From Agrobacterium rubi TR3 = NBRC 13261 (lineage in GTDB: Bacteria; Pseudomonadota; Alphaproteobacteria; Rhizobiales; Rhizobiaceae), in the NCBI RefSeq assembly GCF_000739935.1, contig NZ_BBJU01000012.1:62001-126000 (forward strand): a stretch of DNA of 64,000 bases, read 5' to 3'. The notes beneath the pieces are model-generated. The model was not told the DNA's origin and ran no database searches. It saw only the letters and a list, made by a program, of their open reading frames with translations. This document shows positions 46,286-54,784 of this stretch, piece after piece. Within the stretch, counting starts at the first letter, position 1; each line of letters opens with the position of its first letter. Both the position numbers and the translations under genes were made by a program.

Positions 46286-47418
46286 CCGAACATGTGTTTT
46301 CCAACGCCCGCATCGTTCTCGAAGACGAGATCATCGACGGTTCCGTTCTCGTTCGAGATGGCCTGATCGTTGATATCAGCGACGGCGCGGCACGCGCAGG
46401 CGAGGATATGGAGGGAGATTTTCTGATCCCCGGTCTGGTCGAACTGCACACCGACCATCTGGAACAGCATTACTCCCCGCGCCCCGGCGTTACCTGGAAC
46501 AAGATCGCCGCCATTCAGGCGCACGATGCGCAGGTCGCGTCATCCGGTATCACCACGGTTTTCGATTGTCTTCGCCTCGGCTCGGATGAGGATGGTGGCT
46601 TTGCGAAAGGTGAAATGCGCGACATGGCAGATGCCATCGAGCGCGCCCAGAGCGAAAACCGGCTGCGTGCCGACCACCTGTTGCACCTGCGCTGCGAAGT
46701 GGCAGCCTCTGACGTTCTGGATCATTTCGAAGATTTCGAAAACGATCCGAAGGTGAAGCTGATTTCCCTGATGGATCACTCCCCGGGTCAGCGCCAGTTC
46801 CAGACCATGGAGCAATACATCATGTTCTATCAGAAGAAGCGCGGCCTCAGCGACGAGGTCTTCAAGGCCTTCGTTGATCGCCGCGTCTCGGCATCGAAGA
46901 AATACTCCGCCCAGCATCGCGACGTTCTGGCTGCCCGCTGCGCCGAACGTGGCATCACCATTGCAAGCCATGACGACGCGACGGATGCGCATGTGGAAGA
47001 GGCCATCGGCCACGGTGTAAAGCTTGCGGAATTCCCGACCAGCGTCGAGGCCGCCAAGGCATCGCACAGTGCCGGCATGAGCGTTTTGATGGGCGCGCCG
47101 AACATCGTTCGTGGCAAATCCCATTCCGGCAATATCGCAGCGCGGGATTTGGCCGAACTCGGCGTCCTCGATGTGTTGTCATCGGATTACGTTCCGTTCA
47201 GCCTTCTCTACGCACCGTTCCTGCTGGTCGATCAGGTCGAAGGCATGACGCTGCCCAAGGCGCTGTCGATGGTTACATCGACGCCTGCGCGCACCGTCAG
47301 CCTGGATGACCGTGGCCGCATAGCGCCGGGGCTGCGCGGCGATCTGGTGCGCGTTCACCGCGACGACGACGTGCCCGTCGTTCGCTCCGTCTGGCGGCAA
47401 GGCAGGCGTGTTGCATGA
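46282..47418 (+). CDS. phnM: Alpha-D-ribose 1-methylphosphonate 5-triphosphate diphosphatase
   Basis: 378 residues, amidohydrolase barrel. The metal motif HTDHLEQHYSPRPGVTWNK near residues 56-74 is specific to PhnM; DHSPGQRQF and ASHDDATDAHVEEA follow. It removes diphosphate from the phosphonate-ribose intermediate of the C-P lyase pathway. Overlaps DUF1045 and phnN by four bases each. phnGHIJKL are not next to it. Confidence 0.94.
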   Translation: MTEHVFSNARIVLEDEIIDGSVLVRDGLIVDISDGAARAGEDMEGDFLIPGLVELHTDHLEQHYSPRPGVTWNKIAAIQAHDAQVASSGITTVFDCLRLGSDEDGGFAKGEMRDMADAIERAQSENRLRADHLLHLRCEVAASDVLDHFEDFENDPKVKLISLMDHSPGQRQFQTMEQYIMFYQKKRGLSDEVFKAFVDRRVSASKKYSAQHRDVLAARCAERGITIASHDDATDAHVEEAIGHGVKLAEFPTSVEAAKASHSAGMSVLMGAPNIVRGKSHSGNIAARDLAELGVLDVLSSDYVPFSLLYAPFLLVDQVEGMTLPKALSMVTSTPARTVSLDDRGRIAPGLRGDLVRVHRDDDVPVVRSVWRQGRRVA

Positions 47419-48017
47419 GTGAGAGTTCGCCACAGCGCTCCCATCCGGCATCATGCCCCCGCGGCATCATGATCGTGGTGGTGGGACCCAGCGGCGCTGG
47501 CAAGGATACGCTGATGCAGTTTGCCGCAGCGCAACTCGGCGAGACGCAAAAGCTGCACTTCGTGCGCCGTGTCATCACCCGAGACCATGATGCAGGCGGC
47601 GAAGACCACGACGCGGTGAGCCAGGACGAGTTCGACCGGCGACAACAGGCGGGGGACTTCTGCGTCTCATGGCAAGCACATGGCCTAAGCTACGGCATTC
47701 CGGTATCGGTGCTGGACAGGCTGAACCAGGGCAAAATTCTCATCGCCAATGGCTCGCGCTCGGCGCTGGCGCATTTCAAGGCGACATTTCCATCCCTGAA
47801 GGTCATCAACATCGTCGCGACACCGGAGGTGTTGGCGCAACGGCTGGAAAGCCGCGGGCGTGAAAACCGCGAGGACATCCTACGGCGGCTTCAACGCGGC
47901 TCCATCGAGGTCTGCGGCGATTTCGATGTGACCACAATCGACAATAGCGGTGCGCTGGAGCAGTCCGGCAGAGCGTTGGCGGACGTCCTTGAAGAACAAA
48001 TCCGCCGTTACAGTTGA
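47415..48017 (+). CDS. phnN: Ribose 1,5-bisphosphokinase
   Basis: 200 residues. The P-loop VVVGPSGAGKDTLMQFAA and a guanylate-kinase-like core (RVITRDHDAGGEDHDAVSQDEF; SWQAHGLSYGIP) define PhnN. It phosphorylates ribose 1,5-bisphosphate to PRPP, salvaging the sugar after C-P lyase. Overlaps phnM by four bases. Its stop codon abuts the stop of the convergent dehydrogenase gene with no base between. Confidence 0.92.
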   Translation: MSESSPQRSHPASCPRGIMIVVVGPSGAGKDTLMQFAAAQLGETQKLHFVRRVITRDHDAGGEDHDAVSQDEFDRRQQAGDFCVSWQAHGLSYGIPVSVLDRLNQGKILIANGSRSALAHFKATFPSLKVINIVATPEVLAQRLESRGRENREDILRRLQRGSIEVCGDFDVTTIDNSGALEQSGRALADVLEEQIRRYS

Positions 48018-49007
48018 TTACAGCGCGTTGATTTCGGCCAATATATCGTCGTCGATGACAATGCCGTTTTCCAGCGAGTGCTTGCGGACGCCCTGACTGC
48101 GACGGCCCGGCAGACGCGCATTCTCCTGCCCCTCGATTTCGCGGGCCATCAACGCCACGCGCTTGGCCAAGACGTCGTCTCCGGCAATGAGCGGATCGAT
48201 GGCGATGATGGTGTGGCCCAAAGAGGGTGCCGTTCCCGTATCGTCCAGAAGAGACGAAGCCTGAAAGCCGAAATTTCCGCCGGTCAAACCTGCGGCCATG
48301 ACCTCCACCATCAGCGCCAGCGCAGCTCCCTTGGCCTCACCCGCTGGTACCATGGTGCCGTTGATGGCCTCGTTCGGATCGGTCGTCGGTTTTCCAGAGG
48401 CATCCAATGCCCAGTCATTGGGGATTTCGGCGCCCTTCTGGCGGGCGGCCATGATCTTTCCGCGCGCGACCTTGGACAGAGCAAGGTCGATGACCAGCGG
48501 ATCGGCACCGTCCACGGGTGCTGCGAACGCAATCGGGTTGGTACCGTAAAGCGGCTTGATGCCGCCCCATGGCGCCATCGACGCAGGCGCATTGGCCACC
48601 ATGAAAGCGACAAGCCCTTGCTCTGCGAAGCGCTCGACCGTTAGCGCCATGACGCCAGCATGATGCGACCGACCGATGACGGCGAGCGCTATGCCCTGCT
48701 CACGGGCAATATCAGGAAGCTGATCGACGGCAAGATCAATAGCCGGATAAGCATATCCATGGTGCGCATCGATGGAGAAGACGGCGGGGCGAATGCGCGT
48801 CGCGACCGCGACCGCCTTGGCATCCACTTTTCCAACGCGCAGCTGCGCGATGTAAACCGGAATGCGCCTGAAGCCGTGGCCACTTTGCCCGGCCGCCTCG
48901 GCCGCCACAAGCGCTCGGGCAACCGAACGCGCCGTGGCTGGCAACACGCCATCCTTTTCGAAAATGGAAGAAACGAAGTCTTCCGCCTGCTCAATGCTGA
49001 ATTTCAT
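48018..49007 (-). CDS. Malate/L-lactate dehydrogenase-family oxidoreductase
   Basis: 329 residues, Ldh_2 (YlbC/ComC/DlgD) fold. Family marks are EAAGQSGHGFRRIPVYIAQL, GRSHHAGVMALTVERFAEQGLV, NAPASMAPWGG and YGTNPIAFAAP. Members reduce 2-oxoacids such as delta-1-piperideine-2-carboxylate, ureidoglycolate or sulpholactate; the substrate is not evident. Ends flush against phnN. Start ATG 49005-49007. Confidence 0.85.
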   Translation of the reverse strand: MKFSIEQAEDFVSSIFEKDGVLPATARSVARALVAAEAAGQSGHGFRRIPVYIAQLRVGKVDAKAVAVATRIRPAVFSIDAHHGYAYPAIDLAVDQLPDIAREQGIALAVIGRSHHAGVMALTVERFAEQGLVAFMVANAPASMAPWGGIKPLYGTNPIAFAAPVDGADPLVIDLALSKVARGKIMAARQKGAEIPNDWALDASGKPTTDPNEAINGTMVPAGEAKGAALALMVEVMAAGLTGGNFGFQASSLLDDTGTAPSLGHTIIAIDPLIAGDDVLAKRVALMAREIEGQENARLPGRRSQGVRKHSLENGIVIDDDILAEINAL

Positions 49008-49091
49008 GGTGTCGAATGCTTCCTGATGAGACGACAGCCCTACCTCAATCCTGCGCGAACAAAAAGTCCAATCGCCTGAAATTCAGGACAA

Positions 49092-50021
49092 TCACTGCAT
49101 CACAATTCTCACCTGGAACGATGTTTCCGCGCCCTGCGGAGGTTCAGACACCGAGGCACGTTCGATTGCACTCAAGACCTTGCTGTCGATCTGCGCATCG
49201 CCGGTGGAACTGAGGATACGTGCTCTGCCGATGGAACCGCCCGCATCGACGCTGAACGCAACCGTGACAGCCGTTCCCTTGTCACCGACCCTGGCCACAC
49301 GACGGGAGACGGCAGAGCGCACCTTCGAGTTCCACTTGGCAGGCGATGCGGATGACGAAAACAGCCCGGAGCTGGTCTTGGGCGCGGCCGTGCGATTGGA
49401 CTGCGTCGTTTCCGATCTCGCGGCCTGTCTGGCTTCCGATGGTGGTGGTGCGGTCTTGCGTTCGGCCTTCTTCTTGTCGGGCTGCTCTTTCTTCTCCACC
49501 TGCTTTTCAACAGGCGGTGGCGGTGGCCGCAGCATAGGCAACGGCACCTCGACATTTTCGAGCTCGGCCATTTGCTGCTGCTGAACGGGGTCGACCTCTT
49601 CCACAGGCGGTGGCGGCTCTTCCGGCAAGGGCTCGGCTACTTCCGGCGGCGGCTCGGGCATGGGTTCAGGCAATGGCTCCGGCGGCGGCGGTGTTTCCTC
49701 GGCAACCGGTTCCGGCGGTGGCTGGGCTGGCTCTTCCGGCGGGACGTCCTCTACCTTTTCAGGCTCGACGCTCTTGACCTCTTCGGTATCGACGACATCG
49801 TTGGCCTCCACCGTTTCTTCGGTGTTGACTGCCTGCGGAAGTGCGGCCAGCTCGATCATGATGGCAGCGGGCGGTCCGCCATCCGTGGGCGGTTCCGGCG
49901 GTTGCTGCAACAGGTAATAGGCGGCACCGGCATGCACCGAGATCGTCAGCACGGCAGCCGTCGTCCACAGGGCCACCTCTCCCAGCCGGGAGCGTCCGGT
50001 GCGAAAAGTGGTTTCATTCAT
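49092..50021 (-). CDS. tonB: TonB-family energy transducer
   Basis: 309 residues. There is one N-terminal membrane helix with the functional histidine (H30, TISVHAGAAYYLL). A long proline/glutamate-rich periplasmic spacer (about 45-150) and a lysine-rich stretch follow. The C-terminal domain has SRRVARVGDKGTAVTVAFSV, GSIGRARILSSTG and a final FQVRIVMQ, a compact TonB fold. It couples the proton gradient to outer-membrane receptors. ATGA overlap with exbD. Confidence 0.9.
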   Translation of the reverse strand: MNETTFRTGRSRLGEVALWTTAAVLTISVHAGAAYYLLQQPPEPPTDGGPPAAIMIELAALPQAVNTEETVEANDVVDTEEVKSVEPEKVEDVPPEEPAQPPPEPVAEETPPPPEPLPEPMPEPPPEVAEPLPEEPPPPVEEVDPVQQQQMAELENVEVPLPMLRPPPPPVEKQVEKKEQPDKKKAERKTAPPPSEARQAARSETTQSNRTAAPKTSSGLFSSSASPAKWNSKVRSAVSRRVARVGDKGTAVTVAFSVDAGGSIGRARILSSTGDAQIDSKVLSAIERASVSEPPQGAETSFQVRIVMQ

Positions 50022-50527
50022 GGAGCCACTCCACTGGGCGCTGGCGCGCCCGATGGTGCTGTCTGCGGCTGAGCGGATGGAGCAGGTGCTCCGGGCTGGC
50101 CGGCAGCCGCCGCATTTTCAAGGCCCACAAGGGCGATCTTGAGGTAACCGCTATCGCGCAGCATGTTCATGATTTCCATGAAGTGCCCATAATCCACCGC
50201 CTTGTCGGCGCGCAGGAAAATGCGGGTGTCCTTTTTGCCGCCAGTGCGCGCATCGAGGCTTGCCGTCAGCGCTTCGCGCGCCACCGCGTCGTTACCAAGA
50301 TTGAGCGACAGGTCGTCCTTGACCGTCAGGTAAAGCGGCTCTTCCGGACGCTCTGCGGGCTTGGCGCTGGAGGCCGGCAGATCGACGTTCACATCCACCG
50401 TGGCCAATGGTGCCGCCACCATGAAGATGATCAGCAGAACCAGCATCACGTCGATGAACGGCGTGACGTTGATCTCATGGTTTTCGGAGAGCTCGTCTCC
50501 ACCGCTTTCGCGAATACCGCCAGCCAT
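50018..50527 (-). CDS. exbD: Biopolymer transport protein ExbD
   Basis: 169 residues. One membrane helix with the essential aspartate D26 in NVTPFIDVMLVLLIIFMVAAP. The periplasmic domain follows, with IFLRADKAVDYGHFMEIMNMLR. The last 35 residues are proline/alanine/glycine-rich and look disordered. It forms the ExbB-ExbD motor. Spaced two bases from exbB. Confidence 0.94.
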   Translation of the reverse strand: MAGGIRESGGDELSENHEINVTPFIDVMLVLLIIFMVAAPLATVDVNVDLPASSAKPAERPEEPLYLTVKDDLSLNLGNDAVAREALTASLDARTGGKKDTRIFLRADKAVDYGHFMEIMNMLRDSGYLKIALVGLENAAAAGQPGAPAPSAQPQTAPSGAPAPSGVAP

Positions 50528-50529
50528 GA

Positions 50530-51642
50530 TCAGCGCCCCACGAGAGAGACCGCAGGCTTGACAGCGCTGCCCGGCGGAATGCGGCGGAAATCGAGGTCAC
50601 GGCTGACGAGACGTTCGACACCGGCGGCGACATCGGCCAGCAGGTGGCGATAGCCGGTGATCGAGCGGGCAAACACGTTGTAAATCACCACGGCAGGGAT
50701 AGCGGCGACGAGGCCGATAGCGGTTGCCAGAAGCGCTTCGGCGATACCGGGTGCCACGACGGCAAGATTGGTCGTCTGCGATTCCGAGATGCTGATAAAC
50801 GAGTTCATGATGCCCCAGACCGTACCAAACAGGCCTACGAAGGGCGAGACCGAACCGATGGTCGCCAGAACGCCCGTGCCGCGCGACATGCGACGACCTG
50901 CGTGGGTTTCGATGCGGCCGAGAACGGAGGACACACGTTCCTTGATGCCGCCGCCGTCGGTGTGCTCCACCACGGCGTCGGACAGCTGCATTTCATGGGT
51001 CGCCATGCGCAACATCAGCGCGCCGGGGCCACCCTTCTTTTCTGAGGCTTCCGTGGCTTCCGCCAAGGTCTTGGCCTTGTGGACGATCTTGAGCGTGGAC
51101 CGCGCACGAATACGTGCGCCCGCCAGTTCGATGGTCTTTGCGACCCAGACTGTCCAGGTGATGAGCGACGCAAGCGCCAGCCCGATCATCACACTCTTGA
51201 CCACCCAATCAGCGGCCATGAACATACCCCATGGGGACAGGTTGTGCGGAATATCCGTACGTTGCTCGGGTGTGGCAGCTTGCGGAGCGGCTGGCTCTGC
51301 CAGAGTAGGCTGAAGCGGCGGCTCAGTGGCTGCACCCGGCGCGGGCTGCTGCTGGGCGGATGGCGTTACCGGTGCCTGGCTTGCAGGTTCCGTGCTTGGA
51401 GGTGCCGGGGCAGGCTGCGGCTCTGCGGGCTGCACCTGTTGTGGCTGGGCAGGCGCTGGCGGCGCGACAGTCTGCGCTTCCGAGGCGGGTTCGGTGGCCG
51501 GGGCTGGCGGCGGCGTCTGGGCAAAAGCTGCGCTCACACCAAGGCAGGCGAGCAGCGGCAGCATGATGGCGGCAGACCTGCACCGCTTGCTCCACACAAC
51601 ATGGGAGTTTGACGAAGGGGTCAATGTTTCACGTACCATCAT
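50530..51642 (-). CDS. exbB: TonB-system energiser ExbB with long proline-rich N-terminus
   Basis: 370 residues. A cleavable signal (MLPLLACLGVSAAFAQ region) precedes about 85 residues of proline/alanine/glutamine-rich sequence. The ExbB/MotA domain then begins at WGMFMAADWVVKSVMIGLAL and ends with VSPFVGLFGTVWGIMNSFI and EALLATAIGLVAAIPAVVIYN. This extended form is common in alphaproteobacteria. Tandem ATGs at 51637-51642 follow GGGA. Order exbB-exbD-tonB. Confidence 0.93.
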   Translation of the reverse strand: MMVRETLTPSSNSHVVWSKRCRSAAIMLPLLACLGVSAAFAQTPPPAPATEPASEAQTVAPPAPAQPQQVQPAEPQPAPAPPSTEPASQAPVTPSAQQQPAPGAATEPPLQPTLAEPAAPQAATPEQRTDIPHNLSPWGMFMAADWVVKSVMIGLALASLITWTVWVAKTIELAGARIRARSTLKIVHKAKTLAEATEASEKKGGPGALMLRMATHEMQLSDAVVEHTDGGGIKERVSSVLGRIETHAGRRMSRGTGVLATIGSVSPFVGLFGTVWGIMNSFISISESQTTNLAVVAPGIAEALLATAIGLVAAIPAVVIYNVFARSITGYRHLLADVAAGVERLVSRDLDFRRIPPGSAVKPAVSLVGR

Positions 51643-52024
51643 GTTAATCCCGGATCTCGTAACAAGCGTCGATTTTGACAACCACAATCCGCATCTCTCA
51701 AAAAATCTCGGATGCAAACGTGCCTGTCGCCTCGCTAACAAAGTTGAGTAGAAAGGACAACTAATACATCGGAGAAATATGATCTGTAAACTCTTCTTTA
51801 TGCAAAAGACGAGCGAGAAGGAGCATCCACCTGCCGCAAACGGCAGAGATTACGACACGAGTGCACGACCTTTGTCAGCCGGTATCGCAGGGATAAGACG
51901 GTCTGCGGTAGAAAAACCAGCATCGCGTGACCGTGGTTGAAATCCTTAATCTGCGGCGCTTAAACTCGGCTTTCGTTCCGGACTGGGCACGTGGCCCACG
52001 TCTAAACATCCCTTGCGAGACCCC
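51643..52024. other. Intergenic region between exbB and the DUF1275 gene
   Basis: A 382-base gap that should hold the exbB promoter and the DUF1275 promoter. I see no clear IRO or ICE iron box. It contains one possible short frame (51779-51940). TTTTGACAA at about 51672 is a -35-like string. Nothing else stands out. Confidence 0.4.
51779..51940 (+). CDS. Possible small ORF, 53 residues
   Basis: An ATG four bases after GGAG opens a 53-codon frame beginning MICKLFFMQKTSEKEHPPAA. It is basic, without a membrane helix or recognised motif. It does not show the HemP/HmuP signature that a gene next to TonB genes might have. Codon use is not distinctive. It may be chance. Confidence 0.2.
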   Translation: MICKLFFMQKTSEKEHPPAANGRDYDTSARPLSAGIAGIRRSAVEKPASRDRG

Positions 52025-52738
52025 ATGACCAGACAGAGACGCCGCACCATCATCCGCGTCAGACGCACGGTAACCGGCATTGCGCTGGTTGCCGCACTTT
52101 CGTTTATCGCGGGAATGACGGATGCGATCGGCTTGAGCCTGTCGGGCGATTTCGTGTCCTTCATGACGGGAAACACGACGCGCGCAGCACTCTCCCTCCA
52201 GTCAGGCGATCTTGGCCATGCCGCCACCCTGCTGCTTGCCGTGCTCACCTTCGTTGCGGGCAATGCGGGCGGCATCGTCGTTGCCCATACCACCGACAGA
52301 CGGCTTTTCACGGTCCTGTGCGCCGTCAGTCTCGTCATGGCCTTGGCCGCCCTGTTGCAGACGCAAGGCATGACACTCAGCCAGTTCTATCTCGTCGTCT
52401 TTGCCATGGGCATGATCAATGCTGCGGTGGAGCATGTGGAAGGCCTGCCCATCGGCCTTACCTATGTCACCGGCGCGCTCTCCCGCTTCGGGCGCGGCAT
52501 TGGCCGTTTCATTCTGGGCGAGCGCAAGCTGGACTGGACCATCCAATTGGTGCCGTGGCTAGGTATGGTCATGGGCGCGATTTCAGGGGCCATTCTCGCG
52601 CGGTTTGTTCCCGGCTTTGCGCTGCTGATCGTCAGCCTGCTGGTTTTTGCGGTGGCACTCGTCAGCCTGGCTATGCCGCGTTCGCTCAGCCGCCGGTTTC
52701 AGTCCAACGTGGTCAAACACACTAGCCGACGGACATAG
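52025..52738 (+). CDS. DUF1275 (YoaK) family membrane protein
   Basis: 237 residues with about six membrane segments. The motifs SFIAGMTDAIGLSLSGDFVSFMTGNTTRAAL near the N-terminus and GLPIGLTYVTGALSRFGRGIG in the middle are the DUF1275 signature. Function unknown in the family. The ATG at 52025 has a weak site. It ends two bases before the stop of the next, convergent gene. Confidence 0.85.
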   Translation: MTRQRRRTIIRVRRTVTGIALVAALSFIAGMTDAIGLSLSGDFVSFMTGNTTRAALSLQSGDLGHAATLLLAVLTFVAGNAGGIVVAHTTDRRLFTVLCAVSLVMALAALLQTQGMTLSQFYLVVFAMGMINAAVEHVEGLPIGLTYVTGALSRFGRGIGRFILGERKLDWTIQLVPWLGMVMGAISGAILARFVPGFALLIVSLLVFAVALVSLAMPRSLSRRFQSNVVKHTSRRT

Positions 52739-52740
52739 GG

Positions 52741-53214
52741 TTACTTGGCGGAAATCGTCACGAACTTCGTGCCGCGCACGCGCACGGTCATCACGCAGGG
52801 TTCGGTGTCCGTGCGCTCGCAAAAGCGCGGATGCATCTTGAACTCGAACACCATGTTGCCGAAACGCTGAACAAAATCGTAACTGTAGATCGTGGCGGTG
52901 GCGATCATCAGATAGCCGCCCTCCTTGACCTGCACATAGAAATTGTAAGGGCAGCCATCGTCGTTGCAGGCGCGCGCCTTTTCACCATCGCAGGTCAGTT
53001 CGCCGCGGTTGGTCACGGCATCCACCAGCCCGTCATTGTTGATGTCGAGCCGGGTGACAAAACCCTCGCCGAATTCCGCCACTTTGCACTCCTGGCGAAA
53101 ATGGTCCTTCTCGTAAATCTCGGGGTCGCTGACCAGCTGCTGCTGGGCCTGCGCCATCATCGGAACGGCCAGAAAAACCAGCGATTGAAGCGTAACGAAG
53201 AGAAGGCGTCTCAC
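52741..53214 (-). CDS. Small exported protein with a calcium-loop-like motif
   Basis: 157 residues. A signal peptide (RRLLFVTLQSLVFLAVPMMAQA) starts from GTG 53212-53214, with AAGGA seven bases upstream. The mature part has six cysteines and the stretch RLDINNDGLVDAVTNRGEL, which looks like a calcium-binding loop (D-x-N-x-D-G). A frame extending upstream to 54021 overlaps a clear gene on the other strand and is rejected. Function unknown; the mature domain resembles conserved alphaproteobacterial secreted proteins. Confidence 0.75.
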   Translation of the reverse strand: MRRLLFVTLQSLVFLAVPMMAQAQQQLVSDPEIYEKDHFRQECKVAEFGEGFVTRLDINNDGLVDAVTNRGELTCDGEKARACNDDGCPYNFYVQVKEGGYLMIATATIYSYDFVQRFGNMVFEFKMHPRFCERTDTEPCVMTVRVRGTKFVTISAK

Positions 53215-53349
53215 GGCATTTTCCTTTGGGTCTGTTTCCGCTATGGATGCGGCAGCATTGGGCATGTCAGTTTTGATCCGGCGGTGGATCATATCGGGCG
53301 GTCCTTGCGTGACACTGACCGCGCGCAAACATTCGAGGAGCGCCTGCCC

Positions 53350-53985
53350 ATGACCCTTCTGGCTTTTCTCGATTATGCCGGCGTTGCAGTGTTTGCTGCG
53401 ACCGGCGCGCTTGCGGCATCGCGCAAGCAGCTGGATTTCATCGGCTTTCTGTTTTTTGCAGCCGTCACCGGCATCGGTGGCGGAACGCTGCGCGATCTGG
53501 TGCTGGGCCGTGCGCCGGTCTTCTGGGTGGTCAACCCGACCTATATTCTCGTCTGCGTCGTCATCGCAGCGCTGGTCTATCTCACCGCCCACCTGCTGGA
53601 ATCGCGTTACCGCCTGTTGATCTGGCTGGATGCCGTCGGTCTGTCGGCCTATTGCGTGATGGGAGCCGCCAAGGGCCTGGCCGTCACCGGCTCGCCCACG
53701 GTTGCCATCGTCACCGGCACCATGACGGCGACTTTCGGCGGCGTGTTGCGTGATATTCTGGCGGGCGAACCGTCCGTCTTGTTGCGTCCAGAGGTCTATA
53801 TCAGTTGCGCTTTGGCGGGCGCCTGCGTCTTTACCGCAGCGCACGCCATCGGCCTGCCGCTTCTCGTGGCGTCCGCTGCCGGTGTTCTCACCGCCTTTGC
53901 CATCCGAAGCGGCGCGCTGATTTTTGGCTGGACCTTTCCGCGTTATCACCCCCGCCCCGGCAGACCGCCCGAAGACGTGATGTAG
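53350..53985 (+). CDS. TRIC-type / UPF0126 (YadS) membrane protein
   Basis: 211 residues with seven hydrophobic segments. Two repeats carry GIGGGTLRDLVLG and FGGVLRDILAGE, the paired glycine-rich motifs of the family, which includes prokaryotic TRIC cation channels. The start ATG at 53350 follows GGAG by about nine bases. It is divergent from the exported-protein gene, with a 135-base promoter region between. Confidence 0.85.
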   Translation: MTLLAFLDYAGVAVFAATGALAASRKQLDFIGFLFFAAVTGIGGGTLRDLVLGRAPVFWVVNPTYILVCVVIAALVYLTAHLLESRYRLLIWLDAVGLSAYCVMGAAKGLAVTGSPTVAIVTGTMTATFGGVLRDILAGEPSVLLRPEVYISCALAGACVFTAAHAIGLPLLVASAAGVLTAFAIRSGALIFGWTFPRYHPRPGRPPEDVM

Positions 53986-53997
53986 GGCACATGCAAA

Positions 53998-54015
53998 AGG
54001 CGCCCGTGGGCGCCT
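53998..54015 (-). terminator. Intrinsic terminator of hsp20-DUF1150
   Basis: AGGCGCCC with GGGCGCCT around two bases. On the minus strand it is followed by TTTTGC; it lies about 25 bases past the DUF1150 stop and between convergent genes. Confidence 0.65.
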
Positions 54016-54040
54016 CGACATGCTCTATTGAAAGACTTTC

Positions 54041-54298
54041 TCAGTGCACGCTGATGGTGCGCAACTCGTCTTCCGCAGCCTTGAAGAAGGTGCTGGAGCG
54101 GTTGTCCGTCAGAAGGATCGGCGTGCCATCGGCACCGAACAGCGCCCACAGATCAAGGCCGGGATCGATTTTCGGGGCTTCAGGGAAACAACGGTTCACT
54201 TCCTCGGCGCGCATCTTTCTGATGTATCCGACTTCGCCTGCACCGATGTGAGCCAGCTGTGACATCGTCAAACGGGCGTGCGCTTCTTTCAAGAGCAT
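54041..54298 (-). CDS. DUF1150 family protein
   Basis: 85 residues. The core LTMSQLAHIGAGEVGYIRKMRAEEV and LDLWALFGADGTPILLTDNR match DUF1150, a small alphaproteobacterial family. Function unknown; usually found next to hsp20 genes, as here. The ATG at 54296-54298 follows GGAGG by seven bases. It is 60 bases downstream of hsp20 and probably cotranscribed under heat control. Confidence 0.85.
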   Translation of the reverse strand: MLLKEAHARLTMSQLAHIGAGEVGYIRKMRAEEVNRCFPEAPKIDPGLDLWALFGADGTPILLTDNRSSTFFKAAEDELRTISVH

Positions 54299-54358
54299 AT
54301 TTCGGCCTCCAGATTCTTCAGACGCCGTCATGCGGTGGGTCGCTTGGCGTGCAGAATC

Positions 54359-54784
54359 CTATTGTGAAACGGAAATGTTAATTTTTTTCACCACGCTGGA
54401 GATTTCCGGCCGTGTGAGATCAATCGACAAGAGCCCATTGCGCAGACGCGCATCATTGACCTGCATGCCATCCGCGAGCACGAACACCCGTTGGAACTGC
54501 CGCGCGGCAATACCACGATAAAGATAGTCCTTCGCATCCTGTTCCTGCTGGCGTCCACGGATGACGAGCTGATTGTCAGCCGTCGTCACCTCCAGATCGT
54601 CTTCGGAAAAACCAGCGACCGCAATGGTGATCCGCAGGCGCTCAGGACTGTTTCCCTCGGCTGCCAGGCGCTCGATATTGTAGGGGGGATAACCGTCATT
54701 CGCCTTTGCCATGCGCTCCAGCGTTTTTTCCATAGCGTCGAAACCCAGCATCAACGGGTGCGTGAATGGTGTCATGCGGCTCAT
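54359..54784 (-). CDS. Small heat shock protein Hsp20/IbpA-like
   Basis: 141 residues. The alpha-crystallin domain spans about residues 38-125: YNIERLAAEG, LRITIAVAGFSEDDLEVT, LVIRGRQQ, YRGIAARQFQRVFVLADGMQV and NGLLSIDLTRPE. It holds unfolded proteins under heat stress. AAGGA lies nine bases before the ATG. The leader carries a ROSE-type thermometer that would mask this site at low temperature. Confidence 0.93.
   Translation of the reverse strand: MSRMTPFTHPLMLGFDAMEKTLERMAKANDGYPPYNIERLAAEGNSPERLRITIAVAGFSEDDLEVTTADNQLVIRGRQQEQDAKDYLYRGIAARQFQRVFVLADGMQVNDARLRNGLLSIDLTRPEISSVVKKINISVSQ

Noticed and set aside
51779-51940. HemP/HmuP haemin-uptake peptide
   Set aside because: Expected near TonB genes, but the conserved YRLRxTxxxKLILTK-like end is absent.
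53215-54021. Upstream extension of the small exported protein
   Set aside because: Runs antisense through the TRIC-type gene; the signal peptide and ribosome-binding site place the start at 53214.
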